Below, piece by piece: positions 55,915-64,000 of a stretch of 64,000 nucleotides of DNA. The stretch is from contig BLJB01000209.1 of assembly GCA_013423325.1 (NCBI GenBank), positions 22,138 to 86,137 on the forward strand, written 5' to 3'. Within the stretch, counting starts at the first letter, position 1; each line of letters begins with the position of its first letter. This DNA is from Usnea hakonensis. Its lineage: Eukaryota > Ascomycota > Lecanoromycetes > Lecanorales > Parmeliaceae. The position numbers were made by a program, and so were the translations under genes. The notes under the pieces were generated by a model, which was given only the letters and a program-made list of their open reading frames with translations, was not told the origin of the DNA and made no database searches.

Positions 55915-56229
55915 GTATTATACGCCTATGCTAGCTACTTGATGTGAGCTAATAAGGGTGCCATTATCGCTAAGCCAGCAGAGCTGGGCGTCGAAGAAAC
56001 CTGAGGGCGAACCCCTAGACAAAAACTCTAACTAAATAATACGTTTTCCCTCTACTATACTCTCGAGGAGTCCTAGTATACTACCGCGTATCTTTCTTCT
56101 TCTATGCCTCGACTCTTCTAGTCCCTATATTTATTTCCCTTAACCGCCTCGGCCCCTAAGGGCAGGTACGATCTTTTCTTCGTGCGCCCTTTTTAGGCTT
56201 AGTAGTCTCCTCTACCCTAAGGGGTAGTC

Positions 56230-59200
56230 TTGACCGTTAAAGTTATTTACTAGCTAGCTCGAAGCTATTTAACTAGCCTAAATTAACTATCTATCTTGCC
56301 GCTGCCCGAATCCCTTTAGTCGTGGTTAGTATCGTCTGGAAATCCCCGGTACCTGCCTCTGCGAGCAGCCGTGGTCTATCCCTGTATAATTCTAGATAGA
56401 AGAGGAGAATATGTTTAATATCCTACTTTCTCTATCCGTATATATAGTTAGGGTCGATCCCTGGTACCCTTATCCTATTAAGGAATGCGTTGAGTCCGAT
56501 TTTGCCGCTCCTTATCTAAACGGTGACCGAGCTCTTAGCTTTCCTTAATATCCTATGGTGATCGAACCTCCCATCGTATAAGCCTCCTATCTGAGCGGGG
56601 GTTCTTATCGTACTCGGAGTCCCTTATTAGTACTTTTCCTATTTCCTTGATCTCCGATCGCGGAACCAGTCTTATATTTTCTATCTTATAACGTCAATGC
56701 TCTGATATTCCTTGACGTCTCTGAGTGGGTTGACCCATCCCTTCTTTCTTCTTGTGCTGGTGGCCACTTGGTCCCAGCTCTTTTCTCCTAGGGCCTCAAG
56801 AGCCCAGGCTTCCTTTTCCGCCGCGGGTGTAGGCCTTAGCTTCCTCCTTCTACCTCTGCTGGCCTGGAGGCGTCGGGCGATTCGTTCGTTGCCCTCTCTC
56901 GTGGCGGCGTAGGTGCCTCGTAGGGCCTAGTGTTGCAGTACTAGCTTATCTAGCTGGTATTCTAGTAGGGGTATCGATACTTCCGCCTCTAGAACTGGGA
57001 TAGGTATGGCCCTATATGCCCCGGTCACTTTACGGAGACACTCGTTTTGTATCTTGGCCAGCTTCTCGGAGGGCTTCCGGGAGAATCCCTCAGTCCCGCG
57101 AGGATAGTGCCAGATCGGTGCTGCGAACGTTAATATCGGGCGCACGACTATACTATATACCGTGCGATACCTGGCGAATGTCGCTCCCTATATCGAGCCG
57201 GCGAGGTATTCCAGGGCTCGTTTCTGTCCTGCGGCACGGGCCGTTAGCTGGGCAATATATGGTCCCCACCGGAGTTTAGTATCTATATATAAGCCTAGTA
57301 CTCTGATACTCGGGCTAGGGTCTATTTTTACTTCCTCGAAGTCTAAGGATACCTCTATATTGAATTTCTTTGGGCTCCTTGTAAGGTATACTAGCTCGTA
57401 TTTCTTAGGGGCGAATATTGCCCCATGTGTCTTAGCCCACCTGAGACAGATATTATGGGCCTTGTGCAGTACTCTATAATTGTCTTCTATACTTCCGCTA
57501 TATGCCAGTAGGTGAACATTATCAACGAAACCTCCTATCTGGACGGGGAGAGCGGCCCTTATATATTGTTCGATTAGAGGGGCGTTAAAGAAGAGAAATA
57601 GCACGGGGGAGATTAGTAATCCCTAAGGAATACCTGTCTCTACTGCCTCTATTACGCTCGTCTGGCCCCCTAATATTACGGATGTCGCTCTATCCATAAG
57701 GAAGCTAGACGTCTATCTTACTATCTTTTCTAGGACTCTCCTTTCCCTTAGGTTGTGGAGGAGCCTCTCGTACGAGACGTTATCGAAGGCACCTACGATA
57801 TCTAGTAAAAGTAGGCTGGCGACTTTCCTATTATTGACGGTACTATAGTTCTATACGGTATAAACCGCTTCCGTTAGCGATTCTAGCGCCGTTTCTACCG
57901 ATCTACTTTTCCTCGCTCCTATTTGCTATTAAGGGAGGAGACTATATCTTTCTACTAGTCCCGCTAGCCGCTTCGAGATTACCGTTTCTAGCGCTTTACC
58001 TAGAGTATCGAGTAAGGCTATTAGTCGGTACGCCTTAGGTTCCGAGTAGTCGGGCTTATTCGGCTTTTTTAATATTACCGTATTGGCCTCCTTAAAGATT
58101 TTCGGGTAGTATCCCAAGTTAAAGTAGGCTTAGAAGAGTCTAGTGAGAGAGTCTATAATATACGGGGCTATACTCCTTAGAAACCGGTTAGGGATTCCCG
58201 AGACGCCCGGGGCTTTGTCTACCGCCGGGTATATAATTGCTTTCAGCACCTCGTCTCTGTTAATCCTATCCCCTATAGGTACTAGAGTTAGGTATTAGGT
58301 ACCTAGGATATCCCCTAGATCGGCCGCCGGGGTGGGTAGAAATAGTACTCTTCTTAGGGCGTCGACCTTACCTTCGAATCTAGACTATTTTGTCCCTCTT
58401 CGGTCCAGAATAGCCGGGAATTACGGTAAGGGTTTTAGAGCCGTACTCCGCTCTCTTCCCTATTAGGCAAGCTTCCAGATTCCGTCTTTCCTTAGAGACG
58501 CTTTGTATACTCCCTCGCGCTAATAGAGTGTACGGGTTTTATGTATAACCTTTACCTTCTCTCTTTTAGCCTCCCGAAGTTCCTCGGTTGACTGCTCGTC
58601 TCGGAGTCGGTAGTACTCTCTTAGCCTAAGTTTGGCCGCCTTAGTAACTCTTATATAATCTGTATTCCAGTATGATTTCGAGTTAGTCGTGGGCTCTGCC
58701 CACGGTATATAGTTCTCTATTATCTCCTAGAAACCTTGGTTTATAGTCCCTACGAAGGCGTCCACCTCCTCCTCCGTTCTTGTAGGCCTCCTAGAGAGAG
58801 CACTTTGTAGGGCACTACTACCCCTGGCCACCTCGGAGGCAGTGTCTTTTTCGGCTAGTTTCTTCCATAGCCGTCGCTTTCTTGTTGGTGTCTCTTTCTA
58901 TTGCCATTCTAGTTCCGTTGCCACTGGTATATAGTTAGACGCGTGTCCTAGGTCTTCTCTTAGGGTGTAACGGACCATGGCCTGGTAGGTAGTCGGTGTT
59001 AGGAAGACTAGGTCGATAGCTGACTCCTGGCCCCGGGATTTCTATATGGCTGAGTCGCTTAGTAGCCCTAGAGTTATTTCCTTAGCTTGGGTAACTTCGA
59101 TAAGTCTATTAGCTATTTTGTAGTACGTATATCGCCCTTTATTATTCTATCTAGGGTGGTGGAGATTGAAGTCTCTGAGAGCTATGTATTCGCCTTCCTC

Positions 59201-59660
59201 CTCTAAGGCTTGTTCTAAGGATGCTAGTGCTAGAGAGGCTATCGCTACCTCTATTGACGCTGGCGACTGGTTATATATATTGTATACCTAGAGGATTAGT
59301 TCTTAAGTAGGGGGCCGAGGAGGAGTATGCTCTTCCTCGTCTCTACTATCTTGCTTAATACTTAATCTAAGGGAGTAAAAGTCGCCTCCTTAGTATCTAA
59401 TCTCCTAGCTAGTTAGATCTATCCTTTTATTGATATAAAAGCATGTCCGTATATCTGGGCCTAATTTGTAAGCCAGTAGGAACCTACTGGAGCCTGGATT
59501 ATATATCGATCTATTGAACGTGTTATAGCTCGGTTCCTAGATCGCTAGTATATTAAAATCTTGTACTTCCCGCTCCTCAAGGAGCGGCGCTAGTACTCCG
59601 TCTTTCGACTTCCGCACGTTATATTGTAAGACCTTTAATATACTATCCCTACTTATCGAT
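56230..59660 (-). pseudogene. LINE ORF2: endonuclease-reverse transcriptase, inactivated
   Basis: Reading down from 59660, the frame starts with an exonuclease-endonuclease-phosphatase-type segment (VLQYNVRKSKDGVLAPLL). It then gives the RT fingers (NTVILKKPNKPDYSEPKAYR, 58020-58080), the LLLLDIVGAFDNV palm strand, and the catalytic box as FVDN (57518-57529) instead of FVDD. Thumb and C-terminal parts follow (RVLGLYIDTKLRWGPY; later AARWIV-type and LNAFLNR segments). Multiple TAG/TAA codons interrupt it, for example where the RT motif PQG is expected (P-stop-G). The Asp-to-Asn change fits a G-to-A mutation. No active product is possible. RNase H was not identified. Confidence 0.85.
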
Positions 59661-61313
59661 ATAGGTATTAAAATCCGAACCGTTAAGACTAGTATCCGTT
59701 ATACTCGGTATCCAGGTTATATTAATCGCGTTAACCGTATCCTGAAAGCCGGTTCTCCCTCTGAACTGGGTTAGATACGTCTGCCCCGGTTCTCTTTCCA
59801 ATATCTTGGGCGGCCTTCCCACCCTTCTCGGTTATTAGTTACCCGAGATTTCTTCTAGCCTCTTCCTTTTTGGGGACACCGTCTTCTATCCGTCCTCTGT
59901 TTGGACTGGGGCCGGGGTAGGTTGGGTTGTCGCCGAGGGCTCCTTATACCATTTGGGAGCATTCTCCCTCTTCTGCTTGAGGCGTTCTACCTCACGTTGG
60001 CGGACCTGGTAGACCGAGCTCCATGCCTCGTGATTGCCTTGGCAGACTGCGCAGCGTCTCTGCCCTTGGCCTCGGTGATCCTTAGTAGGGTGGGCTCCTG
60101 CGTAGCGTCCGCACTTTTCCGGTCTCTGGCACGATCCCTGAAAGTGGCCGTACTGCTGGCATCGATAGCACTATTTTAGTCCGCTTGCTACCTCCCATTT
60201 TCTGCAGTAGAGCAGCTGGCTATTCTCTACTATGCCCTCTACTATCAGTCTGTTTGCCCCTTCGGGGCCCTTAGTTTCAATTAGGAGTATGGAGTATTTC
60301 TTAGTCCCTCCACACGTCTTCTTTACCTATACAAATAGGGGCCATTCTACCCTTACCACCTCTAGTCCGGGGTGGAGGGTGCTATTCTCCCGTTTCAGCT
60401 TCTCGATACAAGCCCCTTGGTCTTTATTATCGAACGCGTCGATTCTTACTAAGTCGACGGCTACTACAAAGGAAGGTTTAAGGATATGGGCCGATAGGTA
60501 ACCCCTCTAGATTGCCTCGGCGTCCTCCTCTACCGCCCTCTTTGCCTCCCTTGAGGCTATATATAGGACTATACCCCCGTTGTGGGAGTACCTTGCTGCA
60601 ACAATGGAGCCTGCCGGGGCTCCGCTACTATGGAATATGTCCTTAAGCTACGCCGGCGTGGCGTACTCAATCTTCTTTCTCTCCTCCTTACTTCTTATCC
60701 TAATCGTCACCCTTTTCTCGTTAGCGTTTCCCGCCGCGGTACGGGAGGGTAGTAGCGCCGAGTTTAGTCGCTCGTATATGAGTGGCCTAGCGGCGTTGCT
60801 GGCTACCTTTTGGGCCCAGGACTATTGTAGCGCCGAGGGTGGGCCTCTAATCAGCTGTTTCTCCGCCTGCTTTCGGGTCTCTTTCCGCTCAGCTTCAGCT
60901 AACTCTACGTATTCCCCTACTAGCTGGATTGCTATCTTGAATAGCCTAAATTTCTGTCCGTCGAGGTCCTCGAAAGACATGTTCTTCGCGGTTTCCGCCG
61001 CGTCCTTAACTAACTGGCCTATCCTCTCGACGTGGTTACGCCCGTGATCCTTCTCCTTTTGTTTCGTGCCGCTCTCTATAGCCTTTACTACTTCCCTACT
61101 TAACCTCTCTATTCGTCTTATCGCGTCTATACGCGTAGCCGACACGTGTCTACTTCCTCTTCCCGCGTTATCTCCGTCATCGCGTTGCCCTCCCTCGACT
61201 CCTACCGACTCCTCTTCTTGGTTCTTGGTTGTGCTCGTTGTGACCTCCACATTGGAGGTCTCTAGAGCCCCGCAGGGGCCCTGGTGGGTGTGTTCGCTGT
61301 TCGTGGTCGCCAT
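59649..61313 (-). pseudogene. LINE ORF1: Gag-like protein with zinc knuckles, inactivated
   Basis: From the ATG at 61313 the frame runs about 555 codons to 59649 with at least five in-frame TAG codons, each where Gln or Trp is plausible. The first uninterrupted part (to 60822) has a coiled-coil region (ELAEAERKETRKQAEKQL). Near 60110-60170 a CX2CX4HX4C zinc knuckle is seen (CYRCQQYGHFQGSC), followed by two more Cys/His groups; the last appears to have lost its final cysteine. Knuckles near the C-terminus of ORF1 are typical of Tad1-clade elements. The extreme C-terminal limit is uncertain. Confidence 0.8.
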
Positions 61314-61320
61314 CTTTAAT

Positions 61321-63358
61321 TCTCTTAAATCTATATTATCTTCTATATTCTTTAAGTTATCTATTAAGAAATTAAAATTTATACTATTAGAAGTATTATT
61401 ATCTATTTCTATAGAAATTTTATTCTTATTTATTATATTTATAATCTTTACCCCTACTTTACTAAATCTACGATTATTTAATATAGAAGAAATTATAAAA
61501 TTAGTACCTCTATTCTATAAAAAGAAAGACGATAGAGAGAATTCTATTAAATATCTTAAAATAATTAACTTTAGTATTAATAAGAAATATTTTATAGAGA
61601 AAGTACTATTAGTAAAAAAAATAGTATTTCGGGCTTATCTATAGGGTAAAGCTCTAGCGTAATATTAAGATTTAGACTTATTAACTCGAGTAGATTAAAT
61701 AAAGCTATCTATAGAATTTATAGCTAAATATAAGCTTAAATTAAAAGTATCTACTAACTTAAATCTCTTCTTTATTTAGTTATATAATTTAAAATAAGGG
61801 AAGAAGCCGATTATTTAATATATTATAGAAGTTAATAAATTATATTATAAATACTCGAAGATGCTAAAGTTATATATAGATAACTAATTTATAATAGGCT
61901 TAACTAATAATATAAAAGTTATAATAGTATAGATCTACCTTTTTTAGGTAGAGAAAGAGATTATATTCCCTATTATAAAGGCGGCGATAATTAAAGCCTA
62001 TAATCTAATAAAAAGGCCTAGCCTATTTAATAGTACTATAGATTAATCGAGTAATATCGAAACTATAGAGATAATATAAGACTAGGTTAATATTAAACTT
62101 TTTAATTTTTTTCGAAATTTAAAGAAGACTTAGTAGGCCTAGTCTATATATTAAATTATTTAGCTAAAGCCTTAACTTAGTTAATAAGCCCTATTTGTAA
62201 TATAAGATAAATCTTAGAAAAAGAAAAAATCTTATTATCTTTCTTTTTAAGTAATTACCTCTAATATAGTCTATTATAATTATTTAACTCTAAAGTATTT
62301 CTTAACGAATTATCTAAAACCGTAGATTAACTATAAATAAAAGACGATTAATCGAGCTAAGGTTAAAATATAATAAGGGCTACTATAGTAGACTATAGTA
62401 ATAGTAGCTATAATAGTAGACTAGATAAATAATAATCTATTTTTAAAAGACTAGATCTTCTAGATATAAATAATTCTAGAAGAATAGTTATATCTATATT
62501 ATTAATAACTCTAGTAATTTTATAAAGAGGCTAAAGTTTAGAGGATTTAAATATAGCTTCGAAAATAATTATTATACTAGTAAATAAAGTCTAGAAGAAG
62601 CTAACTAAGGCTATAAAGTAATAAGTATAATAATTAATCTAAAAAATTATAAAGTATATAATATAATCTATAGTATAGTCTATCTACTAGTAAATTAAGA
62701 ATATAACTAAAAAAATAGATAAAGATTTAGAGTATATAGTAGAAAATACGTAGTTCTAAATACTAAAGCTATTATTATTATTATTAATATAATAACTAAT
62801 ACCTACTAATATATAGATATATTTACTACTATTAGTTACTATAGAAGAAGTTTCTAAGGACGAGTCTAATTTAAGTACTATCTAATAGAGTAAGGGGAAG
62901 TAAAAGGAAGTTCGATTTAAAATACTATTTATATTAAAAGTATCTCTATTAGTAATTTAGATAATTAACCCTTTAAGGCTAATATTAATATTACTAAATA
63001 AGCTATAATATTATCTTCTACCCGTTAAAGTCGTTATTAAGATATATAAAGCTCGGTCTACTAAAAAGCTCTATAAAGAATTTAAGAAGACTATAGTAAT
63101 AAATATAATAAAAGAGAAGAGTAGATTTTAAATTATATAATTCTTTAAAGCTTTAGTAATATTACTATTATAATAGCTACTAGACTAGTCTCTATAAATA
63201 TAAATATAGTTAGTAAGAGTAATAATATTATTTAAGCCTTCTTATTAAGGTAGGAAGACGATAATTATATTAGTAATAAATAGAATCTATCTATCTATTA
63301 AAATAGAAGTATTCGAAGAAGAGAAAGTTATTTATCTTTATATCTATTTATAAATTAG
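61321..63358. repeat. AT-rich RIP-type relic
   Basis: 2.0 kb of extremely AT-rich sequence dominated by TA, with almost no CA or TG and no open frame of meaning. Presumably one or more older repeats mutated beyond recognition. It separates the LINE from the LTR element. Confidence 0.7.
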
Positions 63359-63568
63359 TGTCACGGTGTGGATCTGAGTCTAGTTAGGTTGATCTATGCG
63401 ATAGCCGACGGTTTAGGCGACAGCCCCTTAAGGACTGCTCGTATCCCCCCATTCTTTCTTGCTTCCTTGTCTTTCGTCTTGTGTATCTAGCCTAGCCCCT
63501 AGTATACAATAATTCATCGATCTATGTCTAGTCCCTAATATTACGAAAGACTAATATATACCGTAACG
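63359..63568 (+). mobile_element. Candidate 5' LTR of a retrotransposon
   Basis: About 210 bp starting TGTCACGG and ending CCGTAACG, an imperfect inverted repeat (TGTYACGG/CCGTRACR). Composition returns abruptly to moderate GC at its left edge. It is followed within 60 bp by a Gag-like frame, as expected for a 5' LTR plus primer-binding region. Its 3' partner lies outside the window, so LTR status is not proven. Confidence 0.55.
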
Positions 63569-63621
63569 CTTCTATCGCGCTGCCCCCCCCTCGTCCAAGT
63601 CCCGCCCCGTTACCGGAATCA

Positions 63622-64000
63622 ATGGATTCCTCCGTAGAGAGCGCGTCTGTAGCTCAAACCCCTGTCACCCCCGTTTCCTTCGCTTAGTCCGTCGCTAATA
63701 ACCCCGAAGGTGCTCTGAATACCTTTTAATAAATTCAGAATTAGAATGCTACTATAGCAGCCCAAATAGCCTCCTTGACGGCGCAGGTTGCCGCTATAAC
63801 TACCCCTTCTTCGTCCGCACCCTCCACGACTAATGAACTACCGCCGCCCAGCACTTCTGCTCCACCACCTCCGTCCTTCGACCCAGCTCTCTTGGCCAGT
63901 ATCGTGGTACAAGCCGTGGCCCGGGTTACGCAGAATCAACCTCCTGCGCCTGCTCCTGCTCCTGTATCTGTTCCCGCCTCTCCCCCTCGCCTGTCCGAGA
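63622..64000 (+). pseudogene. Decayed Gag-like frame, truncated by window edge
   Basis: From the ATG at 63622 the frame reads a Ser/Val/Pro-rich start, then TAG at 63685-63687 and further stops near 63730. It resumes open to the edge with a Pro/Ala-rich segment (DPALLASIVVQAVARVTQ). This is the layout of the N-terminal region of fungal Ty3/Gypsy Gag proteins. The stops fit Gln or Trp codon loss. Family assignment is an inference. Confidence 0.55.

Larger units (their letters stand above)
55897..61320 (-). mobile_element. Tad1-like non-LTR retrotransposon (LINE), RIP-degraded
   Basis: About 5.4 kb on the minus strand, probably near full length. It holds ORF1 (zinc knuckles), ORF2 (endonuclease and reverse transcriptase) and a short tandem TCAA tail at the 3' end (55897-55914). 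CA and TG dinucleotides are scarce, and stops appear at former Gln and Trp codons, the hallmark of cytosine-to-thymine mutation. It is flanked on both sides by still more AT-rich DNA. Confidence 0.9.

Overview
The window is nuclear DNA of a filamentous ascomycete (Pezizomycotina). The evidence is short spliceosomal introns (50-131 nt, GT..AG with CTAAC/CTGAC-type branch sites), a non-reducing fungal polyketide synthase, Zn2Cys6 regulators, a p150-type dynactin subunit, peroxisomal and fatty-acid-elongation genes, and an AT-rich retrotransposon block mutated in the style of repeat-induced point mutation (RIP). I cannot name the genus.

Layout. (1) 1-12.2 kb is part of a secondary-metabolite cluster: a 2535-residue non-reducing PKS (SAT-KS-AT-PT-ACP-CMeT-esterase, minus strand, five exons), a divergently transcribed cytochrome P450, and a SAM-methyltransferase-like membrane protein. 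The cluster may continue off the left edge. The methylating and esterase domains suggest a C-methylated orsellinate-type acid later oxidised by the P450. No prenyltransferase or terpene cyclase is in view. (2) 13.3-17.6 kb holds a GPI-anchored Ser/Ala-rich wall protein, the very-long-chain enoyl-CoA reductase Tsc13, and an SMP-30-like beta-propeller gene broken by one in-frame TAG. (3) 19-28 kb holds a protein with tandem six-cysteine zinc modules, dynactin p150 and a Zn2Cys6 transcription factor. (4) 28-42.5 kb is gene-poor to about 33.8 kb, then carries 6-phosphofructo-2-kinase/fructose-2,6-bisphosphatase, a Pxa2-like peroxisomal ABC half-transporter, and a hormone-sensitive-lipase-like hydrolase whose first coding exon is only 7 nt. 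(5) 42.9-47.1 kb holds a divergent pair: an MCT-type transporter and a stand-alone carrier-condensation (T-C) NRPS protein with no adenylation domain. (6) 49-55 kb holds a His-rich secreted repeat protein, a RING-like membrane protein, a small secreted protein and an F-box-like protein. (7) From about 55.2 kb to the right edge the DNA is RIP-type heterochromatin: an AT-rich relic, a nearly full-length Tad1-like LINE on the minus strand whose stops lie at former Gln/Trp codons, another AT-rich relic, and an LTR plus decayed gag at the edge.

Exon boundaries were placed by reading frames, splice consensus and expected family sequence. They are predictions without transcript support. The most notable items are the altered catalytic residues in the PKS product-template domain, the A-less T-C protein beside a transporter, the His-rich repeat precursor, the interrupted SMP-30 gene, and a short TAAGGTA/TACCTTA motif recurring between genes.
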